Assembly: GCF_001570365.1 (NCBI RefSeq)
Contig: NZ_BBYK01000067.1
Span: 28,023 to 92,022, forward strand
Source of the DNA: Microtetraspora fusca
Lineage (GTDB): Bacteria > Actinomycetota > Actinomycetes > Streptosporangiales > Streptosporangiaceae
Length of the DNA stretch: 64,000 nucleotides
Reading direction: 5' to 3'
The position numbers were made by a program, and so were the translations under genes. Shown one piece after another: positions 42,207 to 51,740 of this stretch (position 1 is the stretch's first letter; each line of letters opens with the position of its first letter). The notes beneath the pieces were generated by a model. The model was given only the letters and a program-made list of their open reading frames with translations. It had not been told where the DNA came from and did no database searches.

Positions 42207-44018
42207 CTACTTCTTCTTGATCATTCCGAGCTGGATCCACACGCCGGAGGTCTCACGGAGCAGGTCGCTCTCGTTCTCCGGGAAGCCGGTGAACCGGTTC
42301 GTGTTGATGAACTGCGTGTTGACGTAGTCCCACAGCTGGATAACGGGCAGGTCCTGGTTGGCCGCCTTGGCGAGCTGGCTGATGATCGCCTTCTGCTCGG
42401 ACTCGGGAGCGGTGTTCAGCTTGCCGGTGAGCTCGCCGGGGTTGACCTTCCCGACGCCCTTGACATCGATGGTCTCGGGGCTGCCCATCCAGTTGCCGTC
42501 CTTGCCCGGGGCAGAGTGCTTGATCTTGCCACCGAGGATGGACCAACCGTTGGAGGCGCCGTAGAGGCGCTGATAGATGTTGTACGGCGCGGGGCCGAGG
42601 GCCACGAGCCAGAAGCCGACGTCGTACTTGCCCGCCGACAGCTCCGAAAGGTAGAGCGGGTAGTCGGCGGTGGTGAGCACCTCGGCGGTGACGCCCGCCT
42701 CGTTCAGCTGGCTGGTCACCGCCTTGGCGGCGGACACCCAGTCGGAGAACGGCGCGGGCACGTTGATCGTGAACTTCCACGGCTTCCCGTCGGGAAGCGT
42801 CCACTTGCCGCCGGTCTTCTTCAGACCGGCTTCCTTGAACTCCTTCTCCGCCTTGGCCGCGTCGAGCTTGTACGGCTCGAGCTGGCTCAGCTCGGAGCCC
42901 AGCCACGCCTCCGCGGGCTTCTGGTGGATGCCCGTGGTGGTCAGCGCGGGGGTGCCGCCCTCGGGAGAGGCGATCTTGGTGATCTCGTCCCGGTTGATGA
43001 GGTAGGCGAGGCCCCTGCGCACGTGGACGTTGTCGTAGGGCTTCTTGGACTGGTTGAACGCCATCGCGACCGAGACGGGCGAGAAGCCCTTGACGACCGC
43101 GTTTCCAGGCGTCTGGCCGATCCGCTTCATCACGTCGGCCGGCACCGCGGTGAACGGCGCGTTGTCGAGCTTACCCGAAATCAGGTAGTTCCAAATCTGC
43201 TCGTTACCCGTGTAGTTGAGCAGCTTGACCTGGTCGGGGCCGACGTTGGCGGCGTTGTAGAAGTTCTTGTTCTTGACGAGAAGGGCCTCGCCCGGGTTCA
43301 TCCGCTCCAGGGTGTACGGCCCGGCGGAGACGTCCTTGGCGGGGGCGAAGGCGAGCACCTTGTCCGACTGGGCGGTGATCTCGGCGCGGGCCTTCTCGGC
43401 CTCGGCGCCCTCACCGCGGGCGGCCTTGAGGGTGTCCCAGAAGTTGGCGGGGACCGCGTCCTTCCAGATGTGGGCCGGGACGACGAAGCTGTCCATTACG
43501 CCACGGACGAACGTGACGCTGGGGTTGCTCATGTCCTGGGAGATCTTGACCGTGTGGTCGTCGATGATCTCCACGTCGGAGGCCGCGCCCGCGGCTCCGG
43601 GGTCGACGGAGAAGGCCGTGCTGCCCTGCGTGTACGCGAGGGCGATGGAGAGCTTGACATCCTCGGCGGTGACGGGCGTGCCGTCGGACCACTTGTTGTT
43701 CGGCTGCAGGTGCAGCGTGATCGAGGAGTTGTCCGGGGCGATGTCCCAGCTCGCCGCGATGCCGGGGTAGAACTGGTTCGGGTCGGTCAGGTGGTTCTTC
43801 TTCCACCCAAGCTTCATCGAGTTGTACCCCTGGAACATGTTGCCCTTGGGGTTCCACGGGTTGATCGGCCCGTTGACGTCGAGACCGGGCTTGAAGCCGT
43901 CGATCGTGGTGAAGACGCCGCCACCGGCCGAACTTCCACCCGTGCTGGTGCTGCTGCAGGCCGTCGCGGTGACGGCGGCAAGACTCAGCAACGACACTAC
44001 CGCTGCTACACGCTTCAT
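42207..44018 (-). CDS. family-5 substrate-binding lipoprotein of the peptidoglycan-cluster importer
   Basis: 603 residues from ATG 44018, with GGAG eight bases upstream. The signal peptide MKRVAAVVSLLSLAAVTATA ends at a lipobox-like Cys21, so it is anchored outside. SBP_bac_5 motifs follow: LHLQPNNKWSDGTPVTAEDV near 105, RRGLAYLINRDEI near 343, and GKYDVGFWLVALGP near 470. Family members bind peptides, but also muropeptides (MppA), nickel or sugars. Given its location beside nagZ, murQ, amiE and namZ, I infer muropeptides or disaccharide-peptides. First gene of a six-gene minus-strand operon. Confidence 0.9.
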   Translation of the reverse strand: MKRVAAVVSLLSLAAVTATACSSTSTGGSSAGGGVFTTIDGFKPGLDVNGPINPWNPKGNMFQGYNSMKLGWKKNHLTDPNQFYPGIAASWDIAPDNSSITLHLQPNNKWSDGTPVTAEDVKLSIALAYTQGSTAFSVDPGAAGAASDVEIIDDHTVKISQDMSNPSVTFVRGVMDSFVVPAHIWKDAVPANFWDTLKAARGEGAEAEKARAEITAQSDKVLAFAPAKDVSAGPYTLERMNPGEALLVKNKNFYNAANVGPDQVKLLNYTGNEQIWNYLISGKLDNAPFTAVPADVMKRIGQTPGNAVVKGFSPVSVAMAFNQSKKPYDNVHVRRGLAYLINRDEITKIASPEGGTPALTTTGIHQKPAEAWLGSELSQLEPYKLDAAKAEKEFKEAGLKKTGGKWTLPDGKPWKFTINVPAPFSDWVSAAKAVTSQLNEAGVTAEVLTTADYPLYLSELSAGKYDVGFWLVALGPAPYNIYQRLYGASNGWSILGGKIKHSAPGKDGNWMGSPETIDVKGVGKVNPGELTGKLNTAPESEQKAIISQLAKAANQDLPVIQLWDYVNTQFINTNRFTGFPENESDLLRETSGVWIQLGMIKKK

Positions 44019-44058
44019 GGACCGCTCCGTGGGGGTCTTTATATCGGGGCTGGACAGT

Positions 44059-44072
44059 CGGAACTTTTTCCG
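44059..44072. promoter_or_regulatory. palindrome upstream of the importer operon
   Basis: CGGAA-CTTT-TTCCG, five-base arms, lies 41 bp before the binding-protein start codon. It resembles GAAACTTACTTTC before nagZ. Possibly another MurR-type site. Confidence 0.4.
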
Positions 44073-44186
44073 GACTTTATGGTGAAGCGGCGATGGCGTC
44101 AATTATCTCCACAAGCCGTGAAGCTTCTGTAACTTTCCTTCATCGCGTCACACGCGAAACCGATCGCCAGGCTCTGAAATCCATGG

Positions 44187-45092
44187 TCAGGAGAGTGCCG
44201 CGCGGAACGCCCGGGCGAGGTCGAGAAGGTGGTCGTCGTCCCGGGCGGTGAGCTGGAGGTCGAGCAGGATCTCGTCCGCGCCCGCCTCGGCCGCCGCGGC
44301 CAGATAGTCGGCGATCTGGGCCACGGTCCCCGCGCTGGGGACGTGCGCCTCCGGCGCGGGCGCGTCCGTGACGATCGGGTTGGCCCGCAGCACCATGCGC
44401 AGGGCCTCGGGGTCGCGTCCCGCGTCCTCCGCGGCCCGGCGGATCGCGGCCCACATCCCGGTCAGGACCGGGATCGGGAGGGCCGCGCCGAGCCAGCCGT
44501 CGGCCCGGCGGCCGACGCGCTCAAGTGCGCTTGGAGCGAAACCGGCGAGGTAGACCGGCATACCGCCGGGCGGCTTGGGGAAGACGCGGCTCGGCGCGAC
44601 CTGCCACCGCTCGTCGGCGTAGCTGACCGGATCGGCGGTCCAGGCGGCGTGGAGCAGGTCGAGCGTGGCGTCGAGTCGCGCCGCGCGCGACTCCCACGGC
44701 ACGCCCACGGCCGCGTACTCGTCGGAAGACCAGCCCAGCCCGAAGCCCGCGATCATCCGGCCCCCGCTGAGCGCGTCGATCGTGGCCAGGGAGCGGGCGA
44801 GCACCATCGGCGGATACCAGCAGGCGTTCAGCGTGCTGGTGCCGAGCCGTACCCGCCGGGTGGCCGCGGCGGCCACGGAGAGGACGGCGAACGGGTCGAG
44901 GAAGACCAGATGCTCGGCGGGGATCGTCCCTCCGCCGCCGGGATAGGGGTCGCGCGGCTGGAGCGGGGTGAGCAGCCGGTCCCCCACCCAGAGGCCGGCG
45001 AAGCCGAGTTCCTCCGCTTCGCGGGCCACCCGCTGGACGGACTCCAGCGAGGCGAACCGCCCGTACTGCGCGAGCGCCAGACCGAGCTCCAT
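44187..45092 (-). CDS. LLM-class (luciferase-like) flavin/F420 oxidoreductase
   Basis: 301 residues from ATG 45092. The TIM-barrel family is shown by AREAEELGFAGLWVGDRLL near residues 24-42, RVRLGTSTLNACWYPPMVLA near 82, LSGGRMIAGFGLGWS near 110, and YLAGFAPSALERVGRRADGW near 180. This branch in actinomycetes mostly uses F420. The substrate is unknown, and so is any link to the importer operons on both sides. Confidence 0.87.
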   Translation of the reverse strand: MELGLALAQYGRFASLESVQRVAREAEELGFAGLWVGDRLLTPLQPRDPYPGGGGTIPAEHLVFLDPFAVLSVAAAATRRVRLGTSTLNACWYPPMVLARSLATIDALSGGRMIAGFGLGWSSDEYAAVGVPWESRAARLDATLDLLHAAWTADPVSYADERWQVAPSRVFPKPPGGMPVYLAGFAPSALERVGRRADGWLGAALPIPVLTGMWAAIRRAAEDAGRDPEALRMVLRANPIVTDAPAPEAHVPSAGTVAQIADYLAAAAEAGADEILLDLQLTARDDDHLLDLARAFRAALS

Positions 45093-45264
45093 CCGCAACC
45101 CCCAGCCGCCGACGATCCCGACATACCCGACTTGGCGATCTTACTTTCGGCGTGTCAGGGACGCCATCACCTGGCTGGACGGAAGGCGGCCATCAGGGGT
45201 TCTCGCTCGGCGAAACGTCCAGCGTCGTTTGCGAACCGCGGACGAATCGGCACGATGCGGAGGC

Positions 45265-45609
45265 ATGGACGACAGAAATCTCAACAACCGCAAGTTCGTG
45301 ATGGTCAGCTCGACCGCGAGCGAGGTTGACCCGGACGCACCGACCGAGTTCGTCTACCGCGAGGAGGACGGCATCGTCTGGGGCAGCTACGTCGGCGACA
45401 CGGTGGTCCACGGGCACTTCGTCGGCACCCGGGAGGACGACCGCCTGGAGATCACCTATATTCACCGGCTCAAGAAGGGCGGGCGCGCGGGCGGCCGGAG
45501 CACCAGCCGTATCGAGACCCGCCCCGACGGGCTGCTGGACCTCGTCGAGGAGTTCCAGTTCGAGGGCGACGACAGGACCCACGTCAGCGTGTGCGCCGAG
45601 GTCCGCTGA
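45265..45609 (+). CDS. conserved small protein of unknown function
   Basis: 114 residues from ATG 45265 with GGAGG close upstream. The protein is beta-rich and acidic (YREEDGIVWGSYVGDTVVHG, then HFVGTREDDRLEITYIHRLK). Relatives are often labelled N-acetylglutamate synthase in databases, but no GNAT fold or acetyl-CoA motif is visible, so I do not accept that name. Converges on the Lrp gene. Confidence 0.7.
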   Translation: MDDRNLNNRKFVMVSSTASEVDPDAPTEFVYREEDGIVWGSYVGDTVVHGHFVGTREDDRLEITYIHRLKKGGRAGGRSTSRIETRPDGLLDLVEEFQFEGDDRTHVSVCAEVR

Positions 45610-45633
45610 CCCCGGCCGTCCCCGCCCGGGACC

Positions 45634-46269
45634 TCAGCCCTTGTCCCGCTGCAGCCCGGCCCGGCTCTCGGAGACGCCCTCGAAACGCATCTTGCCCAGC
45701 GGCACCCCGTCACCCGACGCCTCGGGTGCGGGCCGCCGCGGGGCGGGCCGCCGGTCGGTCGGCAGGATGTACGGCCGCTTGATCACCTCGTCGAGGATGA
45801 AGACGGTCTCGGTGGCCTTGACCGCCGGGATGCTCGCCAGGCGCTCGGTCACCAGGCTGTGCACGGCGGCGACGTCGGCCATCCGCACCTGGATCATGGC
45901 GTCGTGCTGGCCCGTGGTGATCGCGCAGTACTCCACCTCGGGCATCTGGGCGAGCTGCGCGCGGAACTGGCGCCACATCTGCTGCCGCACGGTCACGAAG
46001 ATCAGCGCGGTGATGCCGAGACCGGCCCGGACGTGGTCGATCTCGGCGGTGAAGCCCTTGATCGCCCCGTCGGCGCGCAGCGCCTCGAACCGGGTGTAGG
46101 CGTTCGCGCGGGAGATGCCGACCCGCTCGGCGAGGGCGGACACGGAGATCCGGCCGTTCTCCCTCAGCACCTCGAGGATCTTGAAATGTGTCGAATCCAG
46201 TTCCAGGCCGATGCCGATACGTCCAGAAGCAGCACTCCCACGCGTCGGGTAGCTTGACGTTTCGGTCAC
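45634..46269 (-). CDS. Lrp/AsnC-family regulator
   Basis: 211 residues from GTG 46269. N-terminal helix-turn-helix LDSTHFKILEVLRENGRISV and VGISRANAYTRFEALRADG (about residues 24-72), then the RAM ligand domain with VEYCAITTGQHDAMIQVRM near 118. The tail is longer than usual by about 40 residues. It is divergent from the binding-protein gene of the second ABC importer, 121 bp away, and is the likely amino-acid- or peptide-responsive regulator of that operon. Confidence 0.9.
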   Translation of the reverse strand: MTETSSYPTRGSAASGRIGIGLELDSTHFKILEVLRENGRISVSALAERVGISRANAYTRFEALRADGAIKGFTAEIDHVRAGLGITALIFVTVRQQMWRQFRAQLAQMPEVEYCAITTGQHDAMIQVRMADVAAVHSLVTERLASIPAVKATETVFILDEVIKRPYILPTDRRPAPRRPAPEASGDGVPLGKMRFEGVSESRAGLQRDKG

Positions 46270-46390
46270 GGCAGTTTCCCCCTCATCAGATATGTCTCAG
46301 CATCCCGGCACACGCTGGACTTTCTGTCGGACACTCCTGCACCATCATCGACTAAACGTCTCACATGGCACATTTTCGGAGGATACAGAT

Positions 46391-47992
46391 ATGGCGCTCC
46401 GTTCGCGGCGCCGGCGGGCGACCACCGCCCTGCTGCCGGTCGTGCTCACCGGTGCTCTCGCCCTCGCCGCGTGCTCCAGCGGCGGCTCGTCCGCCACGCA
46501 GGGGCAGAGCAGCGCGGGCAAGACCCTCGTGATCGACACATCCTTCGATCTCAAGACGGCCGACCCGGGCCGCACGTACGAGCCGACCGGTCTGATCGTG
46601 GACAAGGCGACCTACGACACGCTCCTCACCTTCGAGGGCGCGGACGTCACCAAGCCGGTCCCGTCCCTCGCCGAGTCGTACGAGATGTCGCCCGACGGCA
46701 AGAAGCTCACGCTCAAGCTGCGCAAGGACGCCACCTTCGCCGACGGCTCCCCCGTCACCGCGCAGGACGTCTTCTTCTCGCTCAGCCGCGTCCGCGACAT
46801 GAAGGGCACCCCGTCGTTCCTGCTCGACGGCGTCGAGGTGGAGGAGACCGACGACAGCACGATCACGCTGACGTCGAAGGAGCCCAACCCGGCGCTGCCG
46901 TACATCCTGCCGAACCCGGCGCTGGGCATCCTCAACTCCAAGGTCGCCAAGGAGAACGGCGCGACCGCGAACCCGGACGACAAGGCCGAGCAGTACCTCA
47001 ACTCCGCCTCGGCCGGCTCCGGGCCGTACACGATCGAGTCGTTCAACGTGAGCAGCCAGGTCGTGCTCAAGAAGAACGACAAGTACTGGGGCGCCAAGAA
47101 GCCGTTCTACGACAAGGTCGTCATCCGCAACGTCGAGTCCGCCACGCAGAAGCTCAACGTGCAGCGCGGCGACAGCCAGGTGGCGCTGAACCTGTCGGGC
47201 GACCAGGTGTCCGGCATGGGCGGCGGCCTGCAGGTCAAGCGGACGACCTCGGCGTACGTGTTCTTCCTGCTGGCCAACCAGGACCCGGGCGTCAGCAAGG
47301 TCACCTCCAACGCCAAGTTCGTCGAGGCACTGCGCAAGGGCATCGACTACACCGGCCTGCTGGAGCTGGCCGGTGAGGGCTCGACCCAGGCCGCGGGCAT
47401 CATCCCGTCGATGTTCCTCGGCGCGCTCCCGGCCGACCAGGCCACCAAGCGCGACGTCGAGGGCGCGAAGGCGGCGCTCAAGGAGAGCGGCGTGGCCAAC
47501 CCCACGGTCAAGCTGGAGTACCCGAGCGAGCTGACCGTGAACGGCCTGTCCTTCCAGCCGCTGGCCGAGCGCATCCAGGCCAACCTCAAGGAGGTCGGCA
47601 TCACGGTGGAGATCACGCCCGCGCCGGTCACCACGGCCCTGGACAACTACCGGAACGGCAAGGAGGAGCTCGGCCTCTGGTACTGGGGCCCGGACTTCCC
47701 CGACCCCAGCAACTACCTGTCGTTCCTGCCCGGCAAGCTGGTCGGCCTGCGCGCCGGCTGGAAGGCGGGCGCGGACAAGGAGCTGGAGGCCGCGGGCGAG
47801 AAGGCCGCCGCCTCGGTGACCGACGACGACCGCAAGCAGGCGTACACCGACGTGCAGACGAAGCTCAACGCGTCCGGGCCGTTCATCCCGCTGATCCAGC
47901 CGGGCCAGAACATCGTGACGGCCGGGTCCGTCACCGGCCTGGAGTACCACCCCGTGTGGACGATCAATGTCGCCGACCTCGGCGCCAAGTAA
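46391..47992 (+). CDS. family-5 peptide-binding lipoprotein (second importer)
   Basis: 533 residues from ATG 46391 with GGAGG upstream. Lipoprotein signal with lipobox LAAC at Cys28 (GALALAACSS). SBP_bac_5 blocks: LAESYEMSPDGKKLTLKLRK near 87, FADGSPVTAQDVFFSLSRV near 115 and YWGPDFPDPSNYLSFLPG near 430. Typical of dipeptide/oligopeptide receptors. It heads a five-gene plus-strand operon (46391-51716) controlled probably by the divergent Lrp-type gene. Substrate not determined. Confidence 0.92.
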   Translation: MALRSRRRRATTALLPVVLTGALALAACSSGGSSATQGQSSAGKTLVIDTSFDLKTADPGRTYEPTGLIVDKATYDTLLTFEGADVTKPVPSLAESYEMSPDGKKLTLKLRKDATFADGSPVTAQDVFFSLSRVRDMKGTPSFLLDGVEVEETDDSTITLTSKEPNPALPYILPNPALGILNSKVAKENGATANPDDKAEQYLNSASAGSGPYTIESFNVSSQVVLKKNDKYWGAKKPFYDKVVIRNVESATQKLNVQRGDSQVALNLSGDQVSGMGGGLQVKRTTSAYVFFLLANQDPGVSKVTSNAKFVEALRKGIDYTGLLELAGEGSTQAAGIIPSMFLGALPADQATKRDVEGAKAALKESGVANPTVKLEYPSELTVNGLSFQPLAERIQANLKEVGITVEITPAPVTTALDNYRNGKEELGLWYWGPDFPDPSNYLSFLPGKLVGLRAGWKAGADKELEAAGEKAAASVTDDDRKQAYTDVQTKLNASGPFIPLIQPGQNIVTAGSVTGLEYHPVWTINVADLGAK

Positions 47993-49076
47993 GGACCGCG
48001 AGGGCGGCGCGGCCCCGGACAGCCGGAAGGCTGTGCGGGGCCGCGCCGCCCGCCGGCATCCGTTCGCCCGCTTCCTGGTCCGCAGGATCATCACGGCGCT
48101 GCTGCTCGCCCTGGGCATCACGCTCGTCACGTTCATCCTGACGAACCTCGTCCCCGGCGACCCGGCCGCGGCCAATCTGGGCCAGCGCGCCATCGGCGAC
48201 CCGGCGATCGTCGCGCAGTGGCGCGCGGACCACGGACTGGACAAGCCCCTGCCCCAGCAGTACCTGGTGCACCTGTCCGGGGTGTTGCACGGGGATCTCG
48301 GGCAGAGCCAGCAGAGCCACCGCCCGGTGGCCGACGACCTGGCCGAGTTCGTGCCCGCGACCCTGGAGCTGGCCGGCGCGGCCATCCTGATCTCGCTGAT
48401 CCTCGGTGTCGGCTTCGGCGTCGTCGCCGCGCTGCGCCGGGACCGTCTGCCGGACCACATCCTGCGCGTGACCAGCCTGTTCGGCATCTCGGTGCCGACG
48501 TTCTGGCTCGCTCTCGTCGCGTTCTACGTCTTCTTCTACCGGCTGCAGATCACGCCGGGCAGCGGCAGGATCGACCCCGGCATGACGCCGCCGCCGCACG
48601 TCACCGGCCTGTACACGGTCGACTCGGCGCTGGCGGGCCAGTGGGACGTGTTCGCCTCGGCGGCCGGCCACCTGGTCACCCCGGCACTGGTCCTCGCGTT
48701 GTACACGATCGGCCTGCTCACCCGGTTCACCCGCTCGGCGGTGCTGGAGGTGCTCGGCCAGGACTACGTCCGCGCGGCCCGCGCCAAGGGCCTGCCCGGC
48801 CGGGTCATCCTGTTCCGGTACGTCCTGCGCCCGGCGCTGGTCCCGGTCATCACGGTCGCGGGCCTCGCCTTCGGCAGCCTGCTGTCCGGCACGGTGCTCG
48901 TCGAGGCGATCTTCGCCTGGCCCGGCGTCGGCCAGTACGCCTACAAGAGCGCGACCTCCCTGGACCTGCCCGCCGTCATGGGCGTAGGCCTCGTGGTGGG
49001 CGTGGTCTACCTCGTCATCAACCTGATCGTGGACGTTCTGTACGGCGTCATCGACCCGAGAGTGAGACTGTCGTGA
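47967..49076 (+). CDS. peptide ABC permease, DppB-like (second importer)
   Basis: 369 residues from ATG 47967, which overlaps the binding-protein gene by 26 bp. Six helices; the first is followed by TNLVPGDPAAANLGQRA, the OppB/DppB pattern. The EAA loop reads RAARAKGLPGRVILFRYVLR near 269-288 and the end is VDVLYGVIDPRVRLS. The N-terminal 30 residues are a polar Arg-rich extension; a later start cannot be excluded. Confidence 0.92.
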   Translation: MSPTSAPSKDREGGAAPDSRKAVRGRAARRHPFARFLVRRIITALLLALGITLVTFILTNLVPGDPAAANLGQRAIGDPAIVAQWRADHGLDKPLPQQYLVHLSGVLHGDLGQSQQSHRPVADDLAEFVPATLELAGAAILISLILGVGFGVVAALRRDRLPDHILRVTSLFGISVPTFWLALVAFYVFFYRLQITPGSGRIDPGMTPPPHVTGLYTVDSALAGQWDVFASAAGHLVTPALVLALYTIGLLTRFTRSAVLEVLGQDYVRAARAKGLPGRVILFRYVLRPALVPVITVAGLAFGSLLSGTVLVEAIFAWPGVGQYAYKSATSLDLPAVMGVGLVVGVVYLVINLIVDVLYGVIDPRVRLS

Positions 49077-49954
49077 GACGACGGCAGACGGCGCCGCGGA
49101 CAGGGGGGCTGCTCCGGCGCCTGCCCGAGGCGTGGCGGCGGCCGCTGGCGATCGCCGGCGGCGTGGTGGCGATCGCCTGGATCCTGATCGCGCTGGCCGC
49201 GCCGGTGCTCGCGCCCCACGACCCGCTCGCCCAGGAGCTGCCCCGGCTGGCCCCGCCCGGCCCCGGCCACTGGTTCGGCACCGACCAGCTCGGCCGCGAC
49301 ATCCTCAGCCGCGTGCTGTACGGCGCCAGGGTGTCGATCCCGCTGACGCTGCTGCTGGTGGCGCTGTCGGTGCTGATCGGCGGCCTGCTCGGCGCCTGCG
49401 CCGGATATTTCGGCAAATGGGTGGACGAGACGATCATGCGGCTGGCGGACCTCGTGTTCGCCTTCCCCACGATCATCCTCGCCATGGTGGTGGCCGCCGC
49501 GCTCGGCGCGAGCCTCGGCAACGCCGTGCTCGCCGTGCTCGTCGTCGCCTGGCCCGCCTACGCCCGAGTGACGCGCGGCCTGGTGCTCGGCATCCGCGAG
49601 CGGGAGTTCGTGGTGAGCGGCCGGCTGCTCGGCTTCTCGGCCTGGCGCTCGCTGCGCGTGGACGTCCTGCCCAACGTCACCGGCCCCGTCATGGTGCTGG
49701 CGACGCTCGACATCGGCACCGCGCTGCTGCTGCTGTCCGGCCTGTCCTTCCTGGGCCTCGGCGCCAAGCCGCCGTCGCCCGAGTGGGGCGCGATGGTCGC
49801 CTCCGGCGTGGAGGTCTTCGACAGCTGGTGGGTGGCGACCTTCCCCGGCCTCGCCATCCTGACCGTGGTGCTCGCGTTCAACTTCCTCGGGGACACGCTG
49901 CGCGACGCGCTCGACCCCCGTACCGCCCGCGCCATCAAGGAGCGTGCCATTTGA
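49073..49954 (+). CDS. peptide ABC permease, DppC-like (second importer)
   Basis: 293 residues from GTG 49073, overlapping the DppB stop (GTGA). N-terminal helix, then HWFGTDQLGRDILSRVLYGAR near 67, the DppC hallmark. Five more helices follow, with the EAA loop VSGRLLGFSAWRSLRVDVLP near 182. The DppC closing pattern FNFLGDTLRDALDPR is present. Confidence 0.93.
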   Translation: MRRRQTAPRTGGLLRRLPEAWRRPLAIAGGVVAIAWILIALAAPVLAPHDPLAQELPRLAPPGPGHWFGTDQLGRDILSRVLYGARVSIPLTLLLVALSVLIGGLLGACAGYFGKWVDETIMRLADLVFAFPTIILAMVVAAALGASLGNAVLAVLVVAWPAYARVTRGLVLGIREREFVVSGRLLGFSAWRSLRVDVLPNVTGPVMVLATLDIGTALLLLSGLSFLGLGAKPPSPEWGAMVASGVEVFDSWWVATFPGLAILTVVLAFNFLGDTLRDALDPRTARAIKERAI

Positions 49955-50805
49955 GCGAGCGACACGAGACGGCCGCGGGGGACGGCGTCCTCGCCATCGA
50001 GGGGCTCACCGTCGCCATCCGCGGCAAGGAGATCCTGCGCGGCGTCGACCTCACGCTGGAGCCGGGCCGGGTCCACGGCCTGGCCGGCGAGAGCGGCTCC
50101 GGCAAGACCATGACCGGCCTCGCCGTGCTCGGCCTGCTGCCGCACGGGGCCCGCGTGGCGGGCCGGATCGCGCTGGCCGGGCGCGACCTGCTGTCCCTGC
50201 CTCCCAAGCAGCTCAACGCCGTACGGGGGGCCGAGGTCGCCATGGTCTTCCAGGACCCGGCGACCAGCCTGCATCCCATGCTGACGGTCGGGCGGCAGCT
50301 CACCGAGCACATGCGCCACCACCTGCGCCTGAGCCGGGGCGAGGCGCGGGAGCGGGCGATCGACCTGATGCGCAAGGTCCGCATCCCCGGGCCGGAGGAG
50401 GCGATCGGCCGCTATCCGCACCAGTTCTCCGGCGGCATGCGCCAGCGCATCGCGATCGCGGTGGCGCTCGCCTGCGCGCCCAAGGTGCTCATCGCGGACG
50501 AGCCGACGACGGCGCTCGACGTGACCGTCCAGGCGGGCATCCTGCGGCTGCTGCGCGGCCTGTGCGACGACCTCGGCCTGGCCGTGCTGCTGGTCACCCA
50601 CGATCTCGGCGTGATGTCGGCGGTCGCGGACGAGGTGAGCGTGATGAAGGACGGCCTGGTGGTGGAGACGGGGCCGCGCGGCCAGGTGCTGGTCGAGCCG
50701 CGCCACGCCTACACGCGGGCGCTGCTCGACTCGCTGCCCGAGAACGCCGGGAACGCGGCGGCCGCGACCGCCGGGGCCGAACCGTCCGAAGGAGAGCCGG
50801 CATGA
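49951..50805 (+). CDS. peptide ABC ATPase, DppD-like (second importer)
   Basis: 284 residues from TTG 49951 overlapping the permease stop (TTGA), with AAGGAG upstream. Walker [17 protein letters not shown] near residue 44, [16 protein letters not shown]-loop, [16 protein letters not shown] signature near 155 and [12 protein letters not shown]alker B. It lacks the Cys-bearing C-terminal extension seen in its partner, so it is shorter than typical DppD. Confidence 0.92.
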   Translation: MSERHETAAGDGVLAIEGLTVAIRGKEILRGVDLTLEPGRVHGLAGESGSGKTMTGLAVLGLLPHGARVAGRIALAGRDLLSLPPKQLNAVRGAEVAMVFQDPATSLHPMLTVGRQLTEHMRHHLRLSRGEARERAIDLMRKVRIPGPEEAIGRYPHQFSGGMRQRIAIAVALACAPKVLIADEPTTALDVTVQAGILRLLRGLCDDLGLAVLLVTHDLGVMSAVADEVSVMKDGLVVETGPRGQVLVEPRHAYTRALLDSLPENAGNAAAATAGAEPSEGEPA

Positions 50806-51716
50806 CACTGCTGAAGGTGGACGACCTGGTCGTCGAGCACCGCACTCCCGGCCGCCCCGTGGTCCGGGCCGTCGCCGGGGCCAGCCTGAGCGTCGCCGCC
50901 GGAGAGGTGGTCGGCCTGGTCGGCGAGTCCGGGTGCGGCAAGTCCACGCTGGCCCGCACGGTGTGCGGCATCGGCCGCCCGGCCTCGGGGACCGTCTCGT
51001 TCCAGGGCCGCCCGGTGACGCCGCTCGGCCTGCGCCGCAGGGACCCGTCCCTGACCGGCATCCAGATGGTCTTCCAGGACCCGTACGCGTCGTTGAACCC
51101 GCGGCGGCGGGTGGGCGACCAGATCGCCGACGGGCTGCGCACCGCCGCCGACACCTCGACCACGCCCGCCGACCTGCTCGACCGGGTCGGGCTGCCGCGC
51201 GAGTTCGCCACGCGGTACCCGCACGAGTTCTCCGGCGGCCAGCGCCAGCGGATCGCGATCGCCCGGGCCCTGGCCGCCCGGCCGTCCCTGCTGATCGGCG
51301 ACGAGCCGATCTCGGCGCTGGACGCGTCGGCGCAGGCGCAGGTCGCCCGCCTGATGCGCGACCTCGCGGTCGAGTCGGGCGCCGGGCTGCTCTTCATCAG
51401 CCACGACCTGTCCGTGGTGCGGCTGATCGCCGACCGGATCGCCGTGATGTACCTGGGCAAGATCGTGGAGACCGGCCGCACCGACGAGGTCTGGGCCGAC
51501 CCGCGGCACCCGTACACGCGGGCGCTGCTCGGGGCGATCCCGGCGCCGGACGGTGCCGGGGTGCTCCCGGCGGAGCTCCCGGGTGACGTGCCCGACCCGG
51601 CCTCGCCTCCGGCCGGCTGCCGGTTCCACCCCCGCTGCCCGAAGGTGATGGACGTCTGCAGGGAGCGCGAGCCCGAGTTCGGGCCGGTCGCCTGCTGGCT
51701 GCACGAGCCCGCCTGA
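50802..51716 (+). CDS. peptide ABC ATPase, DppF-like (second importer)
   Basis: 304 residues from ATG 50802 (ATGA overlap). Walker A GESGCGKSTLARTVCG near residue 41, FQDPYASLNPRRRVG, FSGGQRQRIAIARALAARP near 140 and LLIGDEPISALDASAQAQ. C-terminal extension with CRFHPRCPKVMDVC, typical of family-5 ATPases. Last gene of the second importer operon. Confidence 0.93.
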   Translation: MTLLKVDDLVVEHRTPGRPVVRAVAGASLSVAAGEVVGLVGESGCGKSTLARTVCGIGRPASGTVSFQGRPVTPLGLRRRDPSLTGIQMVFQDPYASLNPRRRVGDQIADGLRTAADTSTTPADLLDRVGLPREFATRYPHEFSGGQRQRIAIARALAARPSLLIGDEPISALDASAQAQVARLMRDLAVESGAGLLFISHDLSVVRLIADRIAVMYLGKIVETGRTDEVWADPRHPYTRALLGAIPAPDGAGVLPAELPGDVPDPASPPAGCRFHPRCPKVMDVCREREPEFGPVACWLHEPA

Positions 51717-51740
51717 CCGGTTCTCCGGTCGGGCGGGGGC

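Noticed and set aside
45265..45609. N-acetylglutamate synthase label for the small protein
   Set aside because: No acetyltransferase fold or acetyl-CoA loop is visible; the label is a common database carry-over.
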